This document shows positions 21,885 through 35,400 of a DNA stretch of 64,000 nt, in pieces. Both the position numbers and the translations under genes were made by a program. Location: the NCBI GenBank assembly GCA_943737045.1, contig CALSFV010000227.1, positions 1,021,501 through 1,085,500 of the forward strand, in the 5' to 3' direction. The stretch comes from Parapristionchus giblindavisi (Eukaryota; Nematoda; Chromadorea; Rhabditida; Diplogasteridae). Every line of letters starts with the position of its first letter. The first letter of the stretch is position 1. The notes under the pieces were generated by a model. It was not told the DNA's origin and did not search any database. It saw only the letters and a list, made by a program, of their open reading frames with translations.

Positions 21885-24800
21885 CTTACTTACTTACACA
21901 GATAAGCATTTTACATTACTGGGCACTTAGGATCCCCATTTTTTGATAACCGGGGCAGAAGACAGATATAAGTCGATTACGCAACTAAAAAACCGGGGTC
22001 ATTTATCAAAATCCTGAGATTATTGACAAAAAGACTTGTGAGTCATGTACCGTAATCCCCCAAAAAAAAAATAAATTCGCGCTCGATTTTCAGTTATCAT
22101 GAACTGACTTTAATTTTCAAACTTGCGTTATAAATTCCGTGCTTGCTAATTTCTTGAGTATACCGATATGACAAATTTTTTCTAGACCATTTTCAGCTAC
22201 CGTAACCCATCTACCGTAGCACTACGTTAACGCAAACTGACTTTATTTTTCAAACTTGTGATAAAAATTCCGTGCTTAGTCCATCCATGTGTAACTCGAC
22301 GGGATAAACTTTTCTGGAATATTTTCAGCTACAGTAACCCACCTACCGTACCAGGATAACGCAAACTGACTTTATATTTCATACTTGCTATAAAAAATCC
22401 GTGCTTGGTAATTTCTTGAGTGTATCGACATGACAATTTTTTCTAAAGCATTTTCAGCTACCGTAACCCATCTACCGTAGTACTACGTTAACGCAAACTG
22501 ACTTTATTTTTCAACCTCGCGATAAGAATTCTGTGCTCGGTCCCTCCTTAGGTAACTCGATAAGACATTTTTTTCTAGAATATTTTCAGCTACCGTAACC
22601 CACCTACCGTACCCCTACCGTACCAAATGTGCACTTTTTGAAACTTACGACTAAAATTCCGTGCTTAGTCGATCCTTGTGTAAGTCGACAAGACAAAATT
22701 TTATCGAATATTTTCAACTACCGTAACCCACCTACCGTATCAAATTCGATTAAAGCGGCCAAGATGCATTGGGGTAACGTAGTTGAGATGGAGCGGAGCT
22801 CCATCTCATCTACCCCTTTCTGAGCTCCATCCAAACTATTATTTTAAGATACATATGCGCAAAACTCTCTGAGGCGCGAACGTAGTTCGCGCTAGTTACA
22901 TACTTACTTACACAGATAAGCATTTTGCTTTACTGGACAGTTAGGATCCTCATTTTTTGATAACTGGTGCGCAAAGCAGATATAAGGCGATTACGCAACT
23001 AAAAAACCGGGGTCAATTATCAAAATTCCGATATAATTGACAAAAAGAGGTGTCCGTGTACCAGCGATCGTGAACTGACTTTATTTTTCAAACTTGCGAT
23101 TAAAATTCGGTGCTTGGCCAATCCTTGTGTAACTCGACAAGACAAATTTTTCTAAACCATTTTCAGCTACCGTAACCCATCTACCGTACCACATACCGTA
23201 ACCCTACCGTACCAATTTTGCACTTTTTTTCAAACTTTTGATTAAAATGCTGTTTTTCGTCCCTACTTAGGTAACTCGACGAGACAAATTTTTCTAGACC
23301 ATTTTCAGCTACCGTAACCCACCTACCGTAGCACTACTTTAACGCAAACTGACTTTATTTTTCAAACTTGCAATAAAAATTCCGTGCTTAGCCTATCCTT
23401 ATGTAACTCGACGGGATAGACTTTTCCAGAATATTCTCTGCTACCGTAACCCACATACCGTACCACATTATCGCGAACTGACTTAATTTTCCAAACTTGC
23501 AAATAAAATTCCGTTCTTGGTACTTCCTTGGGTAAATCGAAGAGACAAATTTTTCTCGAATATTTTCAACTACCGTAACCCAGCTACCGTACCACTACCG
23601 TACAAAATTCGATTAAAACGGCCAAGAAGCATTGCAAAAGCGTAGTTGAGATGGAGCGGAGCTCCATAACAACGATTATAAAACATATGCGCAAAACTCT
23701 CTGAGGCGCGAACGTAGTTCGCGCTATTACATACCTTACTTAGAGAGCTAAGCATTTTACTTTACTGGGCACTTAGGATCCTCATTTTTTGTTACCTGGT
23801 GCGCAAAACGGATATAAGGCGATTACGCAACTAAAAAACAGGGGTCATTTATCAAAATCCTGAGAAAAATGGTCGCAACCAATTCTGAAGATTACCGTAA
23901 TCCCCAAATTCTCGCTCGATTTTCAGTTATCGTGAACTGACTTTTATTTTCAAACTTGCGTTATAAATTCGGTGCTTAGAAATTTCTTGAGCATATTGAC
24001 AAGACAAAATTTTCTAGACCATTTTCAGCTACCGTAACCCATCTACCGTAGTACTACCTTAACGCAAACTGACTTTATTTTTCAAACTTGCGATATAAAT
24101 TCCGTGCTTGCTCCATCCTTGTTTAAAACGACATGACAAATATTTCTAGACCATTTTCAGCTACCGTAACCCATCTACCGTAGTACTACGTTAACGCAAA
24201 CTGATTTTATTTTTCAAACTTGCGATAAAAATTCCGTGCTTGGTGCAACTTTGGTAAATCGACAAGACAAATGTTTCTCGAATATTTTCAACTACCGTAA
24301 CCCACCTACCGTACCCCTACCGTATCAAATTCGATTAAAACGACCAAGAAGCATTGGGGTTACGTACAACGATTATGATAAATATGAGCAAAACTCTCTT
24401 CAGGCGCAAACGTAGTTAACGCAAACTGACTTTTTTTTCAAACTTTTAAAAAAAATAAAAATAAAAAAAAATTCCGTTCTTGGTTCTTCATTGTTTAACT
24501 CGACCGGATATACTTTCCTAGAATATTTTCAGCTACCGTAACGCACCTACCGTACCAAATTTGCTTTAAAATGGTGTTTTTGTCCCAACTATCTATTTAT
24601 ATTTAAAGTTAAATGAATATGCGCAAAACTCTCTGAGGCGCGAACGTAGTTCGCGCTAGTTACATACTTACTTACACAGATAAGCATTTTGCTTTACTGG
24701 ACAGTTAGGGTCCCCATTTTTTGATAACTGGTGCGCAAAGCTGATATAAGGCGATTACGCAACTAAAAAACCGGGGTCAATTATCAAAATTCCGAGATAA

Positions 24801-26882
24801 TTGACAAAAAGACATGACAGTGGATTACCGTAATCCCCAAGTTCTCGCTTGAATTCGCGCTCGATTTTCAGTTATCGTGAACTGACTTTAATTTTCAAAC
24901 TTGCGTTATAAATTCCGTGCTTGGTACTTGCTTGGGTATATCGACAAGACTAATTTTTCTAGACCATTTTCAGCTACCGTAACCCACATACCGTATCACG
25001 TTAACGCAAACTGACTTTATTTTTCAAACTTGCGACTAAAATTCCGTGCTTGGCCAATCCTTGTGTAAAACGACATGACAATTTTTTCTAGAATATTTTC
25101 AGCTACCGTAACTCTTCCACCGTACCTCTACCGTACCAAATTCGATTAAAACGGTCATGAAGCATTGGGGAAACGTAGTTGAGCTCCATCACAAGGAAAC
25201 ATATGCGCAAAACTCTCTGAGGCGCGAACGTAGTTCGCGCTAGTTACATACCTTACTTAGAGAGCTAAGCATTTTGCTTTACTGGACACTTAGGATCCTC
25301 ATTTTTTGATACGTTGTGCACAAATCTGATATAAGGCGATTACGCAACTAAAAAAACCGGGGTCACTTATCAAAATTCTGAGATATTCACCAAAACATTT
25401 TGTTACCGTAATTTTTGGCTGGGATCACAAACTGACTTTATTTTTCAAAATTGCGATATAAATTCCGTGCTTGCTCCATCCATGTGTAAAACGACATGAC
25501 AAATTTTTCTAGACCAATTTCAGCTACCGTAACCCATCTACCGTAGTATTACGTTAACGCAAAATGACTTTATTTTTTAAACTTGCGATAAAAATTCCGT
25601 GCTTGCTCCATCCATGTGTAAAACGACATGACAAATTTTTCTAGCCCATTTTCAGCTACCGTAACCCATCTACCGTACTCCTACCGTACCAAATTGGCAC
25701 TTTTGTTCAAAATTGTGATTAAAATTCCGTGCTTCGTCCCTCCTCGGGTAACTCGACGAGACATTTTTTTCTAGAATATTTTCAGCTACCGTAACCCACA
25801 TACCGTAGCACTACGTTAACGCAAACTGACTTTATTTTTCAAACTTGCGTTGTAAATTCCGTGCTTGCCTCCTTGTGTAACTCGACGAGACAAATTTTTC
25901 TAGAACATTTTCAGCTACCGTAACCCACATACCGTACCACGTTAACGCAAACTTACTTTATTTTTCAAACTTGCGATATAAATTCCGTGCTTGCTCCATC
26001 CTTGTGTAAAACGAGGTGGCAAATTTTTCTTGACCATTTTCATCTACCGTAACCCACCTACCGTACCCCTACCGTATCAAATTCGATTAAAACGGCCAAG
26101 AAGCATTGGGCTAACGTAGTTGAGATGGAGCGGAGCTCCTTCCCAAGGATTCTAAACCATACGCACAAAACTCTCTGAGGCGCGAACGTAGTTCGCGCTA
26201 GTTACATACTTACTTACACACATAAGCATTTTACTTTACTGAGCACTTAGGATCCTCATTTTTTGATAACCAGTGAAGAAGACGGATATAAGACGATTAC
26301 GCAACTAAAAAACCGGGGTCATTTATCAAAATTCCGAGAAAAATGCCCGCAAAAATGTCTGTCCGCGTTATCGCAAACTGACTTTATTTGTCAAACTGTA
26401 ATGTTTGCTACTTGCGTTGTTAGCTTGACGGGATAAGCAATTCTACAATATTTTCAGCTACCGTAACCCATCTACCGTAGTAATACGTTAACGCAAACTG
26501 ACTTTATTTTTCAAACTTGCGATATAAATTCCGTGCTTGCTCTATCCTTGTGTAAAACGACACGACAAATTTTTCTAGACCATTTCAGCAACCGTAACCC
26601 ATCTACCGTAGTACTACGTTAACGCAAACTGACTTTATTTTTCAAACTTGCTGCAAAAAATCCGTGCTTGCGCCTTCCTTGTGCTACTCGACGAGACAAA
26701 TTTTTCTAGAATATTTTCAGCTACCGTAACCCACCTACCGTACCCCTACCGTACCAAATCAGCCAAGGAGCATTGGGGAAACGTAGTTGAGATGGAGCGG
26801 AGCTCCATCACAACGATTAAGATAAATATTAAGATAAATATGCGCAAAACTCTCTGAGGCGCGAACGTAGTTCGCGCTAGTT
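21885..26882. repeat. Head-to-tail array of Helitron-like units with internal 145 bp tandem repeats
   Basis: Six units (about 21885-22905, 22906-23728, 23729-24659, 24660-25246, 25247-26208, 26209-26882) begin near TTACATAC(C)TTACTTA and end with the hairpin GCGCGAACGTAGTTCGCGC followed by CTAG. That is the form of a Helitron 3' end (hairpin plus CTRR). The 5' ends lack the usual TC. Inside, variable numbers of a 120-150 bp monomer repeat (ACGCAAACTGACTTTATTTT, then TTTTCAGCTACCGTAACCCA). No Rep/helicase coding seen. Confidence 0.7.
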
Positions 26883-27059
26883 TGAAATTTTAAAATTAAT
26901 TTTAAAAGGGCTTTCTCTTTTAAGCTTTCTCTTTTGTTATACCATTAATATAATATATTTATTCGAATAATATTTACAATAATGGCGATTAATTTGGAAC
27001 GCAGTTCATGGATGGTACCGTAATCTATCTAAAATATACAAGTTTGCGGTATGAGTCGC

Positions 27060-27235
27060 GCTACAGTACTCATGATGCATCGACGACGCTACAGTAACCC
27101 TAGAGTGACGATCGATCGATATCCCTGATCAGGCTACAGTAACCTTAAAGTGACGATCGATCGATATCCTTGATCAGGCTACAGTAACCCCTAGAGTGAC
27201 GATCGATCGATATCCTTGATCAGGCTACAGTAAGG
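27060..27235. repeat. GATCGATCGATATCC tandem repeat
   Basis: Three to four units of about 57 bp containing CAGGCTACAGTAACC and ACGATCGATCGATATCC. Confidence 0.85.
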
Positions 27236-27299
27236 ACATTCTCTCGAACCAGGAACGGCGCAGCTTCGGCAACATTATCGATTGGTTGTCCTGACCTGC

Positions 27300-27640
27300 A
27301 ACGAGATTACTGTAGCAATGGACTACGGTAGATTCGAATTACTGTAGCTATGGACTACGGTAGATTCGAATTACTGTAGCTATGGACTACGGTAGATTCG
27401 AATTACTGTAGCTATGGACTACGGTAGATTCGAATTACTATAGCTATGGACTATGGTAGATTCGAATTACTGTAGCCATGTACTACGGTAGATTCGAATC
27501 ACTGTAGCTATGGACTACGGTTGATTCGAATTACGGTAACTATGGACTATGGTAGATTCAAATTACTGTAGCTATGGACTATGGTAGATTCGAATTAATG
27601 TAGCAATGGACTACGGTAGATTCGAATTACTGTAAATCGG
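27300..27640. repeat. 33-35 bp minisatellite CTACGGTAGATTCGAATTAC
   Basis: About ten units with small changes (ACTGTAGCTATGGACTACGG). Confidence 0.9.
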
Positions 27641-27659
27641 GAGAAAATGGTAAATCGGA

Positions 27660-29489
27660 GAAAATGGTTGATGAAGCGGTGGATAAATATATGAAAATTT
27701 TTAAGTAATCTTCAAATAGAGATATTATCCTTGTTATTTTACGTACAAAAATACAAAGAAAAAAGAGGCGTTTAAAGGTCCGCGAGAACCGTCACTCAAT
27801 CGGAACTTTTCACAGTCTTTGTAGTGGGATAGCGCGAGGATATGGTCTGGGATGTCGAGGGATCGTTGCCAGTAGGGATAGTGGTCCTTAAAGGGGTGCC
27901 CGCTATATTGAATAGAATCTATTTATTCTCGCGTTGTCAACACTCACTCACGCATACTAAACGGCCGAAATACCATAGGGCACATATATGTATATATTAA
28001 TGGGGTGTCATATCATTATGTCCCGTTAAAATTTCGGAAAATCATTATTTTCTCGTTGACCGTGATATTGAATTTCCTCATACGTGGGCTACCTTAGTTA
28101 CCCAAGGAGTGGATACAAATGGCATATACCTCTTTTGAATTCCTTTCCAAATTCTGCAAAAATTCCAAAATTTTAGGGGTGTCATATCATTATGTCCCGC
28201 ACTGTAGGGCACATATATTAATTTAATGCACTCTAACAATATATAGTTTTAATTATAATGTTCATGCAAGTAAGATTTGTGCCGTTTAAATATATTGATA
28301 ATTTAAATAGAATCGATCAAAATAAAGATGCAAAGACGTACTGTTAGAATTGTGTATTAGTAAATCAAAACTATTGTTTAGTAGGGCGAGATTCATTGTT
28401 TGCGAAAAACTGAAAAAAACTGAAAAACTGTTTCAGTGTTAAGGCGTTAGATTCCAGATAGTGAACCTCAACTCCATGTGGCTGGTCATCTTCAGTAGAA
28501 ATCTTCAGTTGATGACCAAGCCCATTGAGTAGAGGTTCACTGCCTAAAACCTAAAGGCTGAAATAGTGAGAAACAGTATTACAAATTATCTAACATCAAT
28601 TTCGTAATAACCTTTCTGTGCATGTGTTTGAAAAATCAATTCTTGATTCCTTAATTTATAATATCTCCTTACAGTTAGTGTAAGTAGCCTTTAAATACAA
28701 AATGCATTTTTTAGGCCAGTAGTTAGAACAATTTCTGTTCCATCACGGGTAAGTCTTCCGTATAAACCGTTTGCTGGCAAACGTGACCTCACAACAGTAG
28801 GCGGAGGCGTTTGCCTAAAATCCTCATCCTACGCTGGTGACCTCACGTTTGGTTTGCCACCTTTCATGGATTTGGCCTCTGATGCTCCATGAACGTCGTC
28901 TGCATGTCTTAGTGTTTTTCTACACAATCTTTTTGGGATGTTGTTCTTATTTTGGGTTTTCTTTGCGATTTCGAATTTATTTCCGAGAAACGAAATTTTC
29001 TGGAAATGATATTTTAAAGGCGTCTATCCCCCCGCAGTTTAATGGGCGGAGCCAGAATTGCTATATTTTTTTACGAATCGAAAAAAAAGTTGGCGAAAGA
29101 TGAGAGCAATCATGCATGTCTCGCTTTTTCAGCCGGAGGTTTTAAACAGCGGTACCTACACAATGGTGATGGTGTAGGACAATAGATAGTCGATCGTCAT
29201 TGGGGGGGGGGGGAGTATATGAGCCCATTTGAAATTGACTGCTTAGAATAGAACATCAGAAATTGAATTTCTTACTTTTCAAGATTATTTGTCGCAGTTA
29301 TTTCTTATAAAGGAAAATGAAAAGTAAGAAAATATAAATTTAAGTAAACTTTCTGTGTGAGTAGTTACTGTTAGTAACTTATCCAAACATTTGCCGTGAA
29401 AGCTCCTATTCGTAAATAAGACTTAGTAAGTCTTAGTCATCGTTCTTATCGCGTGTTTTCTTCACTTCATCACCTTTCTCAGCATCAGG
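27660..29489. other. Intergenic DNA upstream of the kinase gene
   Basis: A pair of direct repeats of GGTGTCATATCATTATGTCC bounds 28003-28199. A hairpin related to the 20.6 kb minisatellite is at 28440-28560. 28990-29120 is a dispersed repeat recurring at 36625-36745 beyond the gene. A G-run lies at 29199-29211. No gene supported. Confidence 0.55.
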
Positions 29490-32400
29490 ATGGGTGGCCG
29501 ACTGAGGAATCGTGTGGACTTTGACTGCGATGAGGAAATTTCCAGAGGCACCTATGGAATGGTAATTCTTATTCTTATTCTTTATTCCATAATAATATAC
29601 ATAAGAAGAGAAAATAGACATATAGGGATCGACGGCACTAGGTCGGATGAGAACCGATGAATGATAACCGACTGCATGATAACCATTTGCATATGAGAGA
29701 CAAGAGCTAATGAATAGACAAATTATGCAAATAGTTATCATCCAGTCGGTTATTATTCATCGGTTCTCATTTGACCTAGTGCCGGATCGACGGATGTTCG
29801 CCGCTAATGTAGCAATATCGGTGAGGGTTTTTGGTTACAGTGGTTGTTATCCTAATTTATGTATTTCGAGTTTGTTCAATGATGTGCTCTTGCACGCTTT
29901 CTTCGATTAAATTTTTCGTATATTTTCAGTCTAAATGCAAATTTAATCGAGAATAACAATAAATAAAGCGCGATTCCTCCCTTTTCCATCTTTGTCTCTT
30001 TTATTCATGCGCATGCTTTTTTCATGGTATACTTCACATTACATAGCTTTATGCACTTTATATCCTACAGTAATTCTAAAATTTGTTACAGTTAAACAAC
30101 TTTATCGGCAGTTTTAATGAAGTTATCTCAGCTGGGTTGCCAAAAACACTACATAAACACTAACGAACACTAATATTATTAATATTTGAACACTTTAATA
30201 ATCAATAATATAATTTCAGATCAGTGCTGGTTACCTTCTCACAACTGGTGAGCCTGTGGCAATCAAAACGGGCAAGCCTCAGCATCTCAGAGAGGAATAT
30301 GAAATACTGAAGTCGCTCAAAGGAACATCCCACATGGTTCAGGTGCACATTGTGTATTCGAGATTTCTGTCCAAGAAGTCGTACAAATAAAATTAGCAAT
30401 AAATTAGTCTCTCGCAACGATTGTGAGGATTACTGTACTTCATGTATATTATTATTCAGGTATTCGGATACGACGAAGATCCTACTCATTATTATATTGT
30501 TATGGAACGAGCAAGGTGTAGTCTGGATAACTTGATCAGCAAGGTGGTCGCTACAGTAATTTTTACTATATCGATTTAGGAGTTTCGACGTGTATTAAAA
30601 AAAATTGCTTCAGGTACCGTACTTATTGGGCCTTCCAGCTACCGACATTATTAAGCTCGTAACCGATATAGGCGAGTGGTACCGTATCCGAAGACTAACT
30701 TTTAAATATCTACCGTAATCCGAGAGTCGTTGCAGGAATCGCCCTGGATATCCTTTTGAAGCGAAAAGTCATTCATCGTGACATTAAACCACAGAATATC
30801 CTCGTATTCAGTGGCGCAACCGACCCAAACAAGTCCCAATTCTTCTTCAAACTGTAAGCTTTTTTTCTGAAATAATGTATTCATTTATTTACCTAGGTTG
30901 ATTGAGTGATGGTGATGCTGTTCCTGAATAGTGTGTTGTAGAGATCCGCAAACGTGCGGTCGTTCAGAAATGATTTTTCACTAATTAATGAATAAGATAT
31001 CGTGCGCACGGTATTAATATGATAATTAAAAAATTATTCGTGCAAAGACGCGCAGTCGACTCATTCACATTTATTTCCATTGAATTAACGGTTAAAAACA
31101 ACCGTTATAAGGCCTGAAAATGGCTTGAAAATGATGCCACACTGCACGACATTGCACGGTATTATTTATCAAAATCGGCTGAATGACTTTACTTCATTTT
31201 TATATCGAACAATACCGAACCGGTCGTTCAAATGCACGTTTGCGGATCTCTAGTGTGTTGACTTTGAGGCACTTCTTCGGTTTCTGGCCACCCCCGCTAT
31301 CCCCCTCCTCCTCTCTCCTCTCGCAATCATTTTACGTAGTAACCGACGCTCTTGTCGGTTGTGGTAAAACCAACCGCATCATGATTGATAGAATGATGAA
31401 ATGAGACTTTGAAATTCTGAACCACTGCCCGCAACCATTGCATCGATATTTTGATGATTATCGATTGCTTGAATCATTATTGCAGTAATTGAAAGGTCCT
31501 TGAAAAGCGATAGTTTTTTACTAATAGTGTAAATGCTTCATCATTTTCTGTTACTAATCGCTAGTCAACAAAAACTGGTTGTCTACTTCTCAAAGTCTAC
31601 AGCAGTTGTTTTCCAAATTCGTAGATCATACATACATTAATCAATATTTTGTTTAATCAATCGATAATTTCATTAGATGCGATTTCGGCGTTGCTCGGGA
31701 GGCATCGATCGAGAACGAGGAGTGTTTCACGATCGCCGGCACGCCTCCATTCTTGGTGATTTTATCGTTCCATTTGCTACGCAATTGCGGCCAGAGCAAA
31801 TATCGATTTATTGATTGACTTGCAGCATCCTCGTATGCTTATCGAGTACTTGATGCATCCGTTGAAGACGCGCATGAATATACCGTATCCAGCCGAGATT
31901 TGTGATTTGTGGTGAGTCCTGCGACGATTGAGAGATTTTATTGATTGATCAGAGATTTTATTGATTGATTATTATCTCCAAATTCACAGAACGATTATCA
32001 TGGCCTTGATTTCTTATCATAACGATCTCTTGTTAACCACTCTTACTATTAGATTTAATTTTATCACCAATAGCTAAATTTCGAAATTGTTAGCTAATAT
32101 TCGAAAGATAACAGGAAATCTAGTAAACAACATGTGTTTTATTGTTACAAGCTTTGAGAAAATAATTTGAAATAACGAAAGAAAGTTGAGAGATTAAAAT
32201 TGGGATGTTTTTGAAAAGTGTTAAGAAAAAACTATAATAAATCTAGCAAGGATATTTTATTAAGGAAGATTGTAAGGGAACATTTTACAATTGATAAATG
32301 CAATAATGGCTGTTTCTCGCTCCCAATGTTCAGGCGATTAAGTCGCTCGAACAATTGAATGTTACCGTCCCTTTAGAAAAAAAGATATGCATGCATTGAT

Positions 32401-35400
32401 ATTCGTTGTTCTCCAGGTCGATCGGTGCCACAATCTTCTGTGCGTGCACGGGTCGGCTTCCCTTCCCACAGGTTACCAGTGCATTCGAGGCGAGGGTACT
32501 TCACGATAATCGACCTCAGGGTATACTGTATTATCGATTACAATGAATACAGGCATACTGTAATATCGATTACTCTGGGAAAATACATCATTACATTTTC
32601 TTTACGCGACTATGTTGGCATGTGAACTATAGTTTTACACTATACTGTTACATTTTGTTTGCGTACACGTCCACCAAAATTTTTGCAGTGTGCTGTGTCC
32701 CAAATGGAAAACCCTGATTGTCAATTGGGGAACGGTAGGATGCTACTGTAGCCATAATGCTTGGCTACCGCAATCTGTTTCTGTAGTTTTATGGCGCATC
32801 ATGGTTTTCTACTTTCTACCAATTTTTACGTGGGTGTGTATGTAATGTAAACGTAACGAATCAAAAGCATTGCTAATATACTGTTATCGATCGTATCCTG
32901 ATTCCTGACTGATTACGGTACTTATCGTTGCAGGAGCCATCTGCGCAGTCAAAGAAGATAGGAGATATCACTACTACGATACGATCAGGGCGGAAAGATA
33001 TCCAAGGTTTCATTTATATTCCTTTATTGTTTTATAACTATTTTTATATCACGGGATATATCTAGCTTATTGAAGTTTGCAATTTCTCAATTACTTTAAC
33101 TGCTCGCTGAAACACACTCGAACGCCTTATATTTCCAATCTTGTGATACATGTAAATGAGTATTGTGCTGTTATCATGCTCCGATGAATTTCCCGAAACA
33201 TCTGACTTGACAGTTTAATCGTTGATCCTTGATCTTTGATCTTTGTTGTTTAATCTCTACTCTCTGATCTTTGATCTTTGATCTCTGATGTTTAATCTCT
33301 ACTCTCTGATCCTTGATCTTCTATCTTTGATCTCGGCTCTCTGATCTCTGATCTTTGATCTTTGATCTTTATCAGATGGCTCCGCCAGTCGCTTTCTCTT
33401 CTCATTTCTTCCCAATTCGATGCTCCCTCATACGACACATTCCTCAGTCAGTGTAGAGCACTATCGGAGGCTGCGACATCACAGCGACGTCTCGTCCTTC
33501 TGCCCGCACTAAGACCTACCGTACACTACGAAGTCGATGAACGCATACTACCGTAAGTCGAGGGGGGGGGGTACGGTATCTATGGTGATAGTTATCGATC
33601 GAGAGTTACGATTAAGATGCAATTGAGATATCATGTGCATGAGGGATATGCATTAAGACCAGGGATAGAGCCATCTTAATGAGATCGATAAATCGATGAT
33701 CTCGATTACGGTATGATCCATTCTTACCGTACTCTCTCCAGATGTGCGAACATCCAGATGCACAGTCTCATCGGTCTGGCGCAAGTATCGATTACCTCAT
33801 TCCTGTCGAGAGACGGCATCTCCACATTCGGAATTGTAAGAGGGTATACTGTAGTCGTATTTATTGATTGATTAGCATTTATTGATCGACATTGATTATT
33901 GATTTACTCTCAGTAATTGATTGATTTAGGGTCATCCACTGTCGCTGGATGTTGTGAAGGGAGAAACGCTTCTAGTTTGGAATGAGTCGGGGAAAGGCAT
34001 GAATGTGGAACCTGAGAATAGTAAGTATTGATTTTTTAAGCTTCATATTTTCGCAATAATGATAATAACATGGCGGGTGAGCGAAAACGATTTTTATCTG
34101 CGCACAGCCATGCCTTTATATCAAGGCCTTGTGCATAGCCTTGCATCGCAAAAAATGGAAAAATTGAAATCAAATAAAAGTATTCAAATAACCAAGCGCA
34201 CAGACTTGCCTCCCACTTCCACCGGTTTGCGCGCAGCCTTTCCTCCAGCGTGCACACCTATGGATACTAATAAATATTATTATTATTACTATTATTATTG
34301 TTGTAATTTTTATTATTGCAGTGCCTCCCCGTCTCTCAGCCGATACTCAGACCGATCAAGTGTATCTGTGCGTGCAAGAATGCCATGATCTTCTAAGACA
34401 GTACGGTTTATCGATTGATTACTTAAACACCTACCGTGTAGTATCGCTTATTGATTGTTTTTACACAATTTCCTAGATGCGATGATGTCGTGGAAGCGTG
34501 GCAGGCTACGGTACAGATCACGAGAGAAAACGTGGAGAGGGTACCGTAATCAATTATTGATTGGAGGTGTTATCAATCTATAACTGACTTTATTTGTAGT
34601 GTATTATCCGCGTTGAAGAGATGACGAAATGGCTACACTCCGTACGAAGGAATGATAAGGTCAGAGATAGATTATCGATTGATCATTCATTGATATCGAT
34701 CGATAAATATTCAATTTATTGATTGATTTGCAGCAAGCATCGTCACTCGCTTCAGTCGCGGCAATCGTCAATGGAGACAATTGTGAGCTGCTGGAGCGTA
34801 TCAAATCTGCGCCAGTAGAGACGATGCTGCGTGCGAGTACGTTGTATAAACAGTTTGAATTTTGGGTACATTTTCATATTTTCTCAATGCGAGGATCTGC
34901 TACATAATGCTCATTTCTATGCGAAAGATTGCTCGAAAAATAATATAAAATAAAAAAACCTGTGATGATTCTAATCAATCAATATATCTCTCATTCAGAA
35001 GATATCGATCACTGTCGTACGGTATTGGGTCAATTGAGCGAATCGATGAAGGCGTGGACGGATCTGGACGAGAGACCAATACCGAATTGCTTAGGTATTA
35101 TCGATTTTTTTCATGAAATCAATGATCATTGTTCGGTCTCAGGATGGTATATGATCTGTTCTTTGCGATAAGTAATCTGTAAAAAACATATGGATGAATA
35201 AATCGAACTAAGTTGAAATTTCCGTTCTGGCATTACTCTCTCTCAGGCAAATAAAGTGAAGCAGAGTGTGGCAAGAGCGGAGAGTTTCAAATTAACTAGG
35301 GATGGGAGAGTGACCTCTCAATGGCCTCTTCAATGCGCACACTATTTCTCTGTTTTTTTAACAACGGGAGAGTGTAGACCGTTGAAGAGGCCGTTGACAA

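Noticed and set aside
21885..26882. CRISPR-like or centromeric satellite array
   Set aside because: Monomers are adjacent with no unique spacers, and the larger units end in a hairpin plus CTAG; a eukaryotic transposon array fits better.
30939..31252. Tc1/mariner origin for the kinase-intron MITE from TA at its tips
   Set aside because: A perfect 8-base duplication outside the TA and TAGAG-type tips indicate hAT.
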